Assembly (NCBI GenBank): GCA_000416085.1
Contig: KE356579.1
Span: forward strand, 2,063,663 to 2,076,751
Reading direction: 5' to 3'
DNA from: a halophilic archaeon J07HX64
GTDB taxonomy: Archaea > Halobacteriota > Halobacteria > Halobacteriales > Haloarculaceae
Length of the DNA: 13,089 nt
Position numbers and translations under genes: made by a program. The notes beneath the pieces are model-generated. The model did no database searches, was not told where the DNA came from, and was given only the letters and a program-made list of their open reading frames with translations. Position 1 is the stretch's first letter, and each line of letters begins with the position of its first letter. Shown piece after piece: positions 7,124 through 13,089 of the stretch.

Positions 7124-8356
7124 TTGACACAGAGGGTACGTCGGGATCCCCGGCGGATCGAGTTCTTCCAGGGCACACTGGAAGATAGCTCCGAGATAAC
7201 GGACGCACGGATTTTCGACACCACACTGCGCGACGGCGAGCAGACCCCTAGAACGTCATTCTCGTACGATGATAAACGCGAGATAGCGTCGCGTCTAGAT
7301 GCGATGGGGACTCACGTCGTGGAGGCAGGGTTCCCGGTCAACAGTGACGCCGAGTTCGAGGCGGTGCGCGACATCGCCGACTCGACGTCAGCGACGACCT
7401 GTGGCCTGGCACGTGTGGTCGAGAACGATATCGAGGCGGCACTGGACAGCGGTGTCGACATGGTCCACGTGTTCGTCTCGACCAGCGACGTACAGTTGGC
7501 AGATTCCATGCACGCGACCCGGGAGGAGGCCCGCAGGCGAGCGGTCGAGTCCGTCGAACGGGTGACCGAGGCCGGTGTCGAGTGCATGTTCTCACCGATG
7601 GATGCAACCCGCACGGAGGAGTTGTTTCTCGTCGACATCGTCGAGTCGGCAGTCGACGCGGGCGCAGACTGGGTGAACGTTCCCGACACGTGTGGTGTGG
7701 CAACGCCGACCCGGTTCGGGCAGTTGGTCTCGACGGTCGTTGAGGCCGCCGGCGACGCGCGTGTCGATGTCCACCCGCACGACGACTTCGGGATGGCAAC
7801 GGCGAACGCGCTGGCAGGCTACGAAGCCGGCGCGACACAGTCGCAGGTGTCGGTGAACGGTATCGGCGAGCGCGCCGGCAACGCCGCCTACGAGGAGGTG
7901 GTGATGGCGTTGGAGTCGGTGTACGGCGTCGACACGGGCGTCGACACGACCCACATCACGGAGGTGTCGCAGGTCATCGAGGGCCGCTCGGAGGTCCCGG
8001 TGCCGGCGAACAAGCCGGTCGTGGGTGACAACGCCTTCTCCCACGAGAGCGGCATCCACGCCGCCGGTGTCATCGAGAACGCCGACACGTTCGAACCCGG
8101 TGTGATGACCCCCGCGATGGTGGGCGCCGAGCGCGAACTGGTGCTCGGCAAACACACCGGCACCCACTCGGTGCGCGAGCGACTCCACGAGGTCGGGTTC
8201 GACCCGACCGACGCCGAACTCCGCGAGGTGACACGCCGGATAAAGGAGTTCGGTGCCGGATCCGAGCGGGTCACCGTCGCCGTGCTAGAGCGGTTCGCCC
8301 AGGAGGTGGGTGTCGACCGCACCGACGATGAGTCCAGCGAGGAGGTCCACGCGTAG
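7124..8356 (+). CDS. leuA: 2-isopropylmalate synthase / (R)-citramalate synthase family protein
   Basis: This HMGL-like synthase condenses acetyl-CoA with a 2-oxoacid: 2-oxoisovalerate (first step of leucine synthesis) or pyruvate (citramalate route to isoleucine). From TTG 7124 it has 410 residues. DTTLRDGEQ (32-40) carries the metal-binding Asp and catalytic Arg; HPHDD (217-221) is the metal-binding H-x-H; NGIGERAGN (245-253) is the family glycine motif; SHESGIH (306-312) and LGKHTGTH (341-348) belong to the region after the barrel. The protein ends at about 410, so the C-terminal allosteric LeuA domain of the ~500-residue enzymes is missing, and feedback control by leucine through that domain is not expected. 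Position beside ilvBNC and leuC favours a leucine role, but substrate cannot be read from sequence. The start is uncertain: no ATG exists in this frame before the conserved core, and RRIEFFQGTL (10-19) must be included. ATGs at 7114 and 7120 are one base out of register. Confidence 0.92.
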   Translation: MTQRVRRDPRRIEFFQGTLEDSSEITDARIFDTTLRDGEQTPRTSFSYDDKREIASRLDAMGTHVVEAGFPVNSDAEFEAVRDIADSTSATTCGLARVVENDIEAALDSGVDMVHVFVSTSDVQLADSMHATREEARRRAVESVERVTEAGVECMFSPMDATRTEELFLVDIVESAVDAGADWVNVPDTCGVATPTRFGQLVSTVVEAAGDARVDVHPHDDFGMATANALAGYEAGATQSQVSVNGIGERAGNAAYEEVVMALESVYGVDTGVDTTHITEVSQVIEGRSEVPVPANKPVVGDNAFSHESGIHAAGVIENADTFEPGVMTPAMVGAERELVLGKHTGTHSVRERLHEVGFDPTDAELREVTRRIKEFGAGSERVTVAVLERFAQEVGVDRTDDESSEEVHA

Positions 8357-8381
8357 CGATGCCGGTCTGCGCGCGCCACGC

Positions 8382-8398
8382 CCACCGGTCGCCGGTGG
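8382..8398 (+). terminator. GC-rich stem-loop 25 bases after leuA
   Basis: CCACCGG (8382-8388) and CCGGTGG (8392-8398) are perfect 7-base arms around a 3-base loop. It is the first structure after the leuA stop codon. There is no T-run behind it, and archaeal termination mainly depends on T-tracts, so it may be a 3'-end stabilising hairpin rather than a true terminator. Confidence 0.3.
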
Positions 8399-8523
8399 TC
8401 GTACCCACGGTCCCGCCGGGGTCGACACCCGCAGTCACGAGGAGGGCACCAGCCACCTCGACGGTCGATGAGTCGGGGTCCTGCAGGTCCGCTCCGGCGG
8501 CCACAGGCGTGGGTCCGCACAAC

Positions 8524-8529
8524 ATTTAT
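8524..8529 (+). promoter_or_regulatory. TATA box for the ilvB operon leader
   Basis: ATTTAT, within ACATTTATC, is the only AT-rich box in the 334-base gap between leuA and ilvB. Transcription from it would start near 8550-8555, giving ilvB (ATG 8691) an untranslated leader of about 140 bases, long for a haloarchaeon. Confidence 0.5.
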
Positions 8530-8542
8530 CAAACTCGAGGGT

Positions 8543-8568
8543 ATGAGACACAGATAGATGAGACACAG
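8543..8568 (+). repeat. Direct repeat of 11 bases, period 15, at the ilvB transcription start
   Basis: ATGAGACACAG occurs at 8543-8553 and again at 8558-8568. The pair straddles the transcription start predicted from the TATA box at 8524-8529. It could be a tandem binding site at the start or an accidental duplication; each copy begins with ATG. Confidence 0.6.
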
Positions 8569-8623
8569 CGCTGGCACCACAGACAGGCGCGCTGCCAGCG
8601 ACACCATTGTAGGGGCTTGTTAG
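8558..8623 (+). CDS. Possible 21-residue leader peptide of ilvB
   Basis: The second ATG of the direct repeat opens a frame of 21 codons that ends with TAG at 8621-8623. The ATG lies within about 5-10 bases of the predicted transcript start, so it could be read as a near-leaderless start. The frame runs through the first hairpin and stops in the second. The peptide starts MRHSAG and ends DTIVGAC, with only one Ile and one Val and no run of branched-chain codons, so it is not a classical attenuator peptide. Its translation is unproven; it is recorded because of its position relative to the hairpins. Confidence 0.25.
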   Translation: MRHSAGTTDRRAASDTIVGAC

Positions 8624-8630
8624 CCCCCAC
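8569..8630 (+). promoter_or_regulatory. Two consecutive hairpins in the ilvB leader
   Basis: Hairpin 1 has perfect 8-base arms CGCTGGCA (8569-8576) and TGCCAGCG (8593-8600) with a 16-base loop. Hairpin 2 has perfect 6-base arms GGGGCT (8612-8617) and AGCCCC (8622-8627) with a TGTT loop, extended by GT/AC beyond one mismatch (8609-8630). Both lie in the predicted untranslated leader, 61-122 bases before ilvB, so a structured regulatory RNA is plausible. No T-run follows hairpin 2, and no known riboswitch class was recognised. From 8631 to 8690 nothing further is seen, and no Shine-Dalgarno site precedes ATG 8691. Confidence 0.45.
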
Positions 8631-8690
8631 TATTACTCACCCCCAGTCCGGTCGGTATCGCTTCTCGAACACCCAGCAGCAAACCCATTC

Positions 8691-10487
8691 ATGAGCAAGC
8701 GAACACCAGTTGCGCGGACGGAACAGGACGACGGCGACGGACCGTCGGAACAACCAGACAGCGAGAGGGCCGACCAACCGGAGGAGTCCGGCGTCGAGAC
8801 CGGTGCGGAGGCGGTCGTCGCGGGCTTAGAGAACGCGGGTGTGGAGTACCTGTTCGGCGTCACGGGTGGGGCAATCATGCCAGTCTACGACGCGCTGTAC
8901 GAGCACGAGGAGCTGACCCACATCACGATGGCCCACGAGCAGGGTGCAGCCCACGCGGCCGACGCCTACGGTATCGTTTCGGGGCGACCCGGCGTCTGCA
9001 TGGCGACCTCCGGACCGGGTGCGACGAACCTGGTGACGGGTATCGCCGACGCCAACATGGACTCGGACCCGTTGGTCGCGCTCACGGGACAGGTCCCAAC
9101 CGGGTTCGTCGGCAACGACGCCTTCCAGGAGACCGATACGATCGGTGTCACACGGCCGATCACGAAGTACAATATCTTCGCCGACGACGAGGCGACAGTC
9201 GGCACCGACATCGGAACGGCGTGGGCACTGGCAAACGAGGGCCGACAGGGCCCGACACTGGTGGACCTGCCGAAGGACATCACACAGGCGGAAACCGACC
9301 AGCGACCCGAGGAGCCGTCGACGCCGGACACGTACGACCCACCGACGACGGCCGAGGCGGTGATGATCGAGGCCGCGGCCGAGACGCTGGTCGACGCCGA
9401 GCGGCCGCTCATCCTTGCAGGTGGCGGCGTGATAAAGGGCGAGGCAACCGAGGAGTTGGCGACAGTCGCGCGGGAGTTCGAGGTTCCGGTGGTCACGACG
9501 ATGCCAGGGACCGGTGCGTTCCCGCAGACAGACCCGCTCTCACAGGGTATCGCCGGGATGCACGGCACCGGGTACGCGAACATGGCGATCTCGAACTGCG
9601 ACGTGATGCTCGCGGTGGGCACCCGTTTCGACGATCGTCTGACCGGCGATATCGAGACGTTCGCACCCGACGCGGAGATAGTCCACATCGACATCGACCC
9701 GGCGGAGATCAGCAAGAACGTCGAGGCCGACTACCCGCTCGTCGGTGATGCGGGGGTCGTTCTGGAGCAGTTGCTGCGGGCGATGCCCGGTCGGCCCGCC
9801 GCCGAGGCGTGGCGCGAGCAGTGCCGGACCTGGCAGGAGGAGTACCCGCTCGACTACGAGGCGCCGGCAGACGAACCGCTCAAACCACAGCACATCGTCG
9901 AGCGGTTCGACGAGGCGACGCCCGCAGACACGATCGTCGCGGCGGGTGTCGGACAGCACCAGATGTGGGCCTGGCAGTACTGGACGTTCACCGAGCCACG
10001 GACGTGGGTGACCTCCCACGGTCTCGGGACGATGGGCTACGCGGTGCCGGCGGCGATCGGAGCGAAACTCGCCGCACCCGACAGAGAGGTCGTCGCGTTC
10101 GACGGTGACGGCTCCTTCCTGATGACCGCCCAGGAGTTGACGGTCGCGGCGCGGGAGGAACTCGATCTCACCATCGTGGTGTTGAACAACGAGGCCGTCG
10201 GGATGGTCCGCCAGTGGCAGGACGGGTTCTACGGTGGCCGGCACATGGCCTCGGAGTACCCCTGGGCGCCCCAGTTTGACAAGGTTGCCGAGGCCTTCGG
10301 CGCAAAGGGTCTGCGGGCGGAGCACTACGACGACCTCGAGGAGACGATCCAGGAGGCCCGCGAGTACGACGGGCCAGCGGTGATCGACGCGGCGATCGAC
10401 CCGACAGAGGATGTCTACCCGATGGTTCCGAGCGGGGGGGACAACGCCCGCTTTGCGCTGAACGCGGAACAGCTGGAGGGGCTGTGA
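8691..10487 (+). CDS. ilvB: Acetolactate synthase, large (catalytic) subunit
   Basis: This thiamin-diphosphate enzyme joins two pyruvates to 2-acetolactate (valine, leucine) or pyruvate with 2-oxobutyrate to 2-aceto-2-hydroxybutyrate (isoleucine). It has 598 residues, the usual length plus an acidic N-terminal extension (about 1-35). The PYR domain holds the catalytic Glu in AHEQG (E83) and the MATSGPGATN motif (about 104-113). The central FAD-type domain has VGTRFDDRLTG (about 313-323), characteristic of true acetolactate synthases. The PP domain has the ThDP motif GDGSF (472-476) ending in NN (499-500). ATG 8691 gives an N-terminus like known haloarchaeal IlvB proteins, though no Shine-Dalgarno precedes it. 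The stop overlaps the ilvN start by one base, so the subunits are translated together. Its promoter and leader separate it from leuA. Cytoplasmic; partner is IlvN. Confidence 0.97.
   Translation: MSKRTPVARTEQDDGDGPSEQPDSERADQPEESGVETGAEAVVAGLENAGVEYLFGVTGGAIMPVYDALYEHEELTHITMAHEQGAAHAADAYGIVSGRPGVCMATSGPGATNLVTGIADANMDSDPLVALTGQVPTGFVGNDAFQETDTIGVTRPITKYNIFADDEATVGTDIGTAWALANEGRQGPTLVDLPKDITQAETDQRPEEPSTPDTYDPPTTAEAVMIEAAAETLVDAERPLILAGGGVIKGEATEELATVAREFEVPVVTTMPGTGAFPQTDPLSQGIAGMHGTGYANMAISNCDVMLAVGTRFDDRLTGDIETFAPDAEIVHIDIDPAEISKNVEADYPLVGDAGVVLEQLLRAMPGRPAAEAWREQCRTWQEEYPLDYEAPADEPLKPQHIVERFDEATPADTIVAAGVGQHQMWAWQYWTFTEPRTWVTSHGLGTMGYAVPAAIGAKLAAPDREVVAFDGDGSFLMTAQELTVAAREELDLTIVVLNNEAVGMVRQWQDGFYGGRHMASEYPWAPQFDKVAEAFGAKGLRAEHYDDLEETIQEAREYDGPAVIDAAIDPTEDVYPMVPSGGDNARFALNAEQLEGL
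10475..10480 (+). promoter_or_regulatory. Ribosome binding site deciding the ilvN start
   Basis: GGAGGG lies six bases before ATG 10487, within the end of ilvB. It favours ATG 10487 over the in-frame GTG at 10484, which would add one Met and leave less room. Confidence 0.6.
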
Positions 10488-11146
10488 TGAGCCGAGGTGA
10501 ACTCCCGGGACCGGAGCCCGGGGAGCGGACACACCCGGAGGGGCGGCGCAACGGCCAGGGGATCCGTATCGACCCAGAGGCCGAGGCCGAACGCTCGGCC
10601 GAGCGGGCGGTGCTGTCGGCGCTCGTCACCCACGAACCGGGTGTTCTCGCCGAGATATCCGGTCTGTTCAGTCGCCGTCAGTTCAATATCGAGTCACTAA
10701 CCGTCGGTCCAACCGTCGACGACAGCCTCGCACGAATGACGATCGTCATCGAGGAGCCACGGTCGGGGATCGACCAGGCCAAAAAACAGCTGGAAAAGCG
10801 CGTTCCCGTTATCTCGGTGCGGGAACTCGACGATGACGCGGTTCAGCGCGAACTCGTCATCGTGAAGGTAAACGGTGACAGCCCGGACCAGGTGAACGCA
10901 ATCACCGACATGTACGACGGGCAGACACTGGATGCGGGGCCGCGAACTGTCACTGTCGAGATAACCGGTGCCCAGCAGAAGATAGACGACGCCATCGACG
11001 CCTACCGCCAGTTCGGCATCCGCGAACTCGTCCGGACGGGGCACGCGGCGATAGCGCGCGGCGAGGCACCGACCGCACAGGTCAGTGAGCCGAACCAGGC
11101 CCCGACCGAGGCACAGGTCGCCACCGAGGAGGTGACCGATGACTGA
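10487..11146 (+). CDS. ilvN: Acetolactate synthase, small (regulatory) subunit
   Basis: The regulatory partner of IlvB binds the end-product amino acid, usually valine, through its ACT domain and stimulates or inhibits the catalytic subunit. It has 219 residues. A polar extension covers 1-38. The ACT domain starts at about 40, with [20 protein letters not shown] (about 47-66) followed by N-I-E-S-L-T-V-G, the classical small-subunit signature. A second, C-terminal domain (about 115-190) contains the ELVIVKV strand and the segment ending [17 protein letters not shown]. The tail after about 195 is polar and Gln/Glu-rich. ATG 10487 overlaps the ilvB stop as TGATG. The last 8 bases overlap ilvC. 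Typical bacterial small subunits are about 160-170 residues, so both ends are longer here, as is common in haloarchaea. Confidence 0.96.
   Translation: MSRGELPGPEPGERTHPEGRRNGQGIRIDPEAEAERSAERAVLSALVTHEPGVLAEISGLFSRRQFNIESLTVGPTVDDSLARMTIVIEEPRSGIDQAKKQLEKRVPVISVRELDDDAVQRELVIVKVNGDSPDQVNAITDMYDGQTLDAGPRTVTVEITGAQQKIDDAIDAYRQFGIRELVRTGHAAIARGEAPTAQVSEPNQAPTEAQVATEEVTDD
11128..11135 (+). promoter_or_regulatory. Full-length Shine-Dalgarno site for ilvC
   Basis: GGAGGTGA is complementary to the conserved 3' end of archaeal 16S rRNA over all eight bases and ends three bases before ATG 11139. It lies in the end of ilvN. Such a strong site suggests that ilvC is translated independently and at a high rate inside the operon. 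Confidence 0.7.
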
Positions 11147-12164
11147 GAGCGCCGACCCGGACGGGCTCGACACGACGGTGTACTACGACGAGGACGCCGA
11201 CCCGTCGATGCTGGACGGGACGACGGTGGCTGTGCTGGGCTACGGGAGTCAGGGTCACGCCCACGCACAGAATCTCGCTGACAGTGGTGTGGACGTGGTC
11301 GTCGGTCTGCGCGAGGGGTCGACCTCCCGGGCGGAGGCGTCGGCCGACGGCCTGCGGGTGGCCACACCACAGGATGCGGCCGCGGAGGGCGACATCGTGA
11401 CGCTGTTGATACCGGATACCGTTCAGCCGACGGTCTACGAGCGGATCGAACCGGTGTTGGAGGCGGGCGACACCCTCCAGTTCGCCCACGGGTTCAACGT
11501 CCACTACGGCCAGATCGAACCACCCGAGGCGGTGGACGTGACGATGGTTGCGCCGAAGGCACCCGGACATCTGGTTCGGCGGACCTACAAGCGCGGCGAG
11601 GGGACCCCCGGACTGCTCGCGGTCTACCGGGATGCAACCGGCCGGGCACACGCAGAGGGGCTCGCCTACGCACGTGCGATCGGTTGCACACGGGCCGGCG
11701 TCATCGAGACGACGTTCCGCGAGGAGACCGAGACAGACCTGTTCGGTGAGCAGGCGGTGCTGTGTGGCGGTGTGACCGAACTGGTAAAGGCCGGCTTCGA
11801 GACGCTCGTCGAGGCGGGCTACGCGCCGGAGATGGCCTACTTCGAGTGTTTGAACGAACTCAAACTCATCGTCGACCTGATGTACGAGGGTGGACACGCC
11901 GAGATGTGGAACTCCGTCTCCGACACCGCCGAGTACGGCGGTTTGACCCGCGGGAGTGAGGTTGTCGACCGCGAAGGGATGACCGAGATCCTCGAGGCTG
12001 TCCAGAACGGCGAGTTCGCCCGCGAGTGGATCACGGAAAACCAGGCGAACCGACCGGCCTACCGCCAGTACCGCGAGGCCGAGCAGACACACCAGATAGA
12101 GCAGGTCGGCGACCAGCTCCGCGAGCTGTTCGCCTGGGACGACTCCGACCCGGAGGAGGCGTGA
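11139..12164 (+). CDS. ilvC: Ketol-acid reductoisomerase (short, class I)
   Basis: IlvC uses Mg2+ and NAD(P)H to rearrange and reduce 2-acetolactate or 2-aceto-2-hydroxybutyrate to the dihydroxy acids of valine and isoleucine synthesis. It has 341 residues, the class I length. The Rossmann motif [13 protein letters not shown] spans 34-46; the cofactor loop GLREGSTS (56-63), with Arg58 and several Ser/Thr, favours NADPH. His117 in HGFNVHYG is the catalytic His; D200 and E204 in DLFGEQ, and E236 and E240 in ECLNEL, are the Mg2+ ligands by pattern. The C-terminal domain has the TAEYGGL segment near the end of the active site. It overlaps ilvN by 8 bases and has a near-perfect Shine-Dalgarno site, so it belongs to the same transcription unit. 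Cytoplasmic. Confidence 0.97.
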   Translation: MTESADPDGLDTTVYYDEDADPSMLDGTTVAVLGYGSQGHAHAQNLADSGVDVVVGLREGSTSRAEASADGLRVATPQDAAAEGDIVTLLIPDTVQPTVYERIEPVLEAGDTLQFAHGFNVHYGQIEPPEAVDVTMVAPKAPGHLVRRTYKRGEGTPGLLAVYRDATGRAHAEGLAYARAIGCTRAGVIETTFREETETDLFGEQAVLCGGVTELVKAGFETLVEAGYAPEMAYFECLNELKLIVDLMYEGGHAEMWNSVSDTAEYGGLTRGSEVVDREGMTEILEAVQNGEFAREWITENQANRPAYRQYREAEQTHQIEQVGDQLRELFAWDDSDPEEA

Positions 12165-12300
12165 CCCGAAACCCCGCGCGAACCGACAGCCCGCGCGACG
12201 GAGACGAGCAAGCTCACGACTCCGGGAAGGGCACGACGAACAGTGACCCGACACACGGACGGACACGACAGCAACGCCGACAACACCGGAGACAGTAACA

Positions 12301-12600
12301 ATGACACCAGACGACACCAGCACGAGAGAACAACACACGACCACGACCGGGTCGGATACCACCACAGCAAGCACACGCGCGCAGGGTGGGAGAGACCGGG
12401 CAGCGGTGGGCGAGACGATGAGCGAGGTAGACCAGACACACCCGGACACGAACCGAGCGTTCGGGTTCGCGGTGTACGGACGCGGGGTCGTCGCGGACGG
12501 CGGCCGCAGGCAGGAGGAGAAGTCGATAGAGGATATCGATCACGAGTCGGAGACAGACGGGGCCAGCCGGAGGTCGGACACGGAGAGGGGCAATGAGTGA
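12301..12600 (+). CDS. Small acidic hypothetical protein between ilvC and leuC
   Basis: A 99-residue frame in the operon with no recognised domain. Residues 1-39 are Thr-rich and low in complexity; residues 53-66 (AFGFAVYGRGVVAD, followed by Gly-Gly) form the only hydrophobic, ordered-looking segment; the rest is acidic and polar. ATG 12418 is an alternative start giving 60 residues (M40 onward), and codon third positions become more GC-rich after it. The stop overlaps leuC by 8 bases (ATGAGTGA), arguing for translation coupling and a real gene. From memory, haloarchaea carry a small hypothetical gene at this place between ilvC and leuC; that is not checked here. The 136 bases from ilvC to 12301 hold no other feature. 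Function unknown. Confidence 0.62.
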   Translation: MTPDDTSTREQHTTTTGSDTTTASTRAQGGRDRAAVGETMSEVDQTHPDTNRAFGFAVYGRGVVADGGRRQEEKSIEDIDHESETDGASRRSDTERGNE

Positions 12601-13089
12601 GCGAACACTGTACGACAAGGTGTGGGACCGACACCGGGTGACGGAGCTCCCGAACGGGCAGGACCAGCTGTTCGTGGGGCTGCATCTCATTCACGAGGTG
12701 ACAAGCCCACAGGCGTTTGCGATGCTGGACGAGCGGGACCTGGAGGTGGCGTTTCCGGAGCGCAACTACGCGACGACAGACCACATCGCCCCGACCGAGG
12801 CCGAGAAGCGCGAGCGCCCCCTCGTCGATAGCGAGGCCGAGGAGATGCTCTCGGCGCTCGAGCGGAACGTCACGGAAAGCGGTATAACATTCTTTGGACT
12901 CGACTCGGGCAAACAGGGGATCACCCACGTCGTCGCTCCGGAACTGGGGCTGTCCCGGCCCGGGATGACCGTCGCGTGCGGTGACTCACACACCTCGACA
13001 CACGGCGCCTTTGGCTCCATCGGAGTCGGTGTCGGCACCAGTCAGATACGCGATATCCTGGCGACAGGCTGTATCGCCGCCGAGAAACA
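12593..13089 (+). CDS. leuC: 3-isopropylmalate dehydratase large subunit, N-terminal 165 residues (runs off window)
   Basis: LeuC, with LeuD, isomerises 2-isopropylmalate to 3-isopropylmalate by dehydration and rehydration (and citramalate to methylmalate in related enzymes), using a 4Fe-4S cluster. The visible part starts SERTLYDKVWDRHRV, and LFVGLHLIHEVTSPQAF follows at about 26-42. TDHIAP (62-67) matches the aconitase-family active-site D-H motif. CGDSHTSTHGAFG (129-141), then VGTSQI, is the aconitase signature. The three cluster cysteines would lie downstream of the window. ATG 12593 is preceded by GGAG and a G-run, and overlaps the preceding stop by 8 bases. By haloarchaeal gene order leuD and leuB would be expected next; they are not in the window. 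Confidence 0.93.
   Translation, partial: MSERTLYDKVWDRHRVTELPNGQDQLFVGLHLIHEVTSPQAFAMLDERDLEVAFPERNYATTDHIAPTEAEKRERPLVDSEAEEMLSALERNVTESGITFFGLDSGKQGITHVVAPELGLSRPGMTVACGDSHTSTHGAFGSIGVGVGTSQIRDILATGCIAAEK

Noticed and set aside
8271..8525. 84-residue minus-strand frame in the leuA-ilvB gap, starting ATG at 8525
   Set aside because: GC-rich third positions and an ATG are present, but it ends inside leuA, its C-terminus is Arg/Pro shadow-like, its start overlaps the ilvB TATA box, and no family is recognised. Would deserve re-examination only if conserved in relatives.
8359..8694. 111-residue plus-strand frame filling the leuA-ilvB gap
   Set aside because: Low-complexity composition, no motif, crosses the TATA box and the hairpins of the ilvB leader.
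9540..10532. 330-residue minus-strand frame opposite ilvB
   Set aside because: Antisense to the catalytic domains of ilvB with no promoter or motif; a GC-rich shadow.
11082..12449. 455-residue minus-strand open frame opposite ilvC
   Set aside because: Lies wholly antisense to a certain ilvC and its ends; the composition (Arg, Val, His-rich) is that of a shadow frame in GC-rich DNA, and no domain is seen.
12243..12596. 117-residue plus-strand frame overlapping the small hypothetical gene
   Set aside because: His/Arg/Asp-rich shadow; the alternative frame overlaps leuC in the operon fashion and contains the only ordered-looking segment.

Overview
The window comes from a haloarchaeon (class Halobacteria). 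The grounds are high-GC coding sequence with acidic proteins, archaeal TATA boxes about 25 bases upstream of start codons, mostly leaderless starts, Shine-Dalgarno sites only inside the tight operon, many N-glycosylation sequons in a surface protein, and a branched-chain amino acid gene order typical of haloarchaea. The sequence alone does not support a genus.

Layout. Positions 1-4678 (minus strand) are one uninterrupted frame, the first 1559 codons of a giant surface or pilus-like protein whose stop codon lies outside the window. Divergent to it, across a 222-base gap, is a MscS-type mechanosensitive channel (4901-5920, plus). Converging on that are two minus-strand genes: a 41-residue single-span membrane protein (6042-6167) and a double zinc-ribbon protein of unknown function (6350-6910). 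A 213-base divergent promoter region (6911-7123) then leads into the biosynthetic block on the plus strand.

Biosynthetic block: leuA/cimA-type synthase (7124-8356), a 334-base gap with a structured leader, ilvB (8691-10487), ilvN (10487-11146), ilvC (11139-12164), a small hypothetical gene (12301-12600) and the 5' part of leuC (12593 to the window edge). ilvBN make acetolactate or acetohydroxybutyrate, and IlvC isomerises and reduces them toward valine and isoleucine. LeuA and LeuC carry out the first two steps from 2-oxoisovalerate toward leucine, or act on the citramalate route to 2-oxobutyrate. ilvB-ilvN-ilvC overlap by 1-8 bases with good Shine-Dalgarno sites, so they are one transcription unit.

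Most worth a second look: (a) the giant protein with a class III (prepilin-like) signal; (b) the ilvB leader, with an 11-bp direct repeat, two consecutive perfect-stem hairpins and a 21-codon reading frame that starts just after the predicted transcription start and stops inside the second hairpin; (c) the leuA start, where TATA box, Shine-Dalgarno and ATG all point to a frame one base out of register with the gene. No tRNA, rRNA, CRISPR array or insertion sequence was seen.
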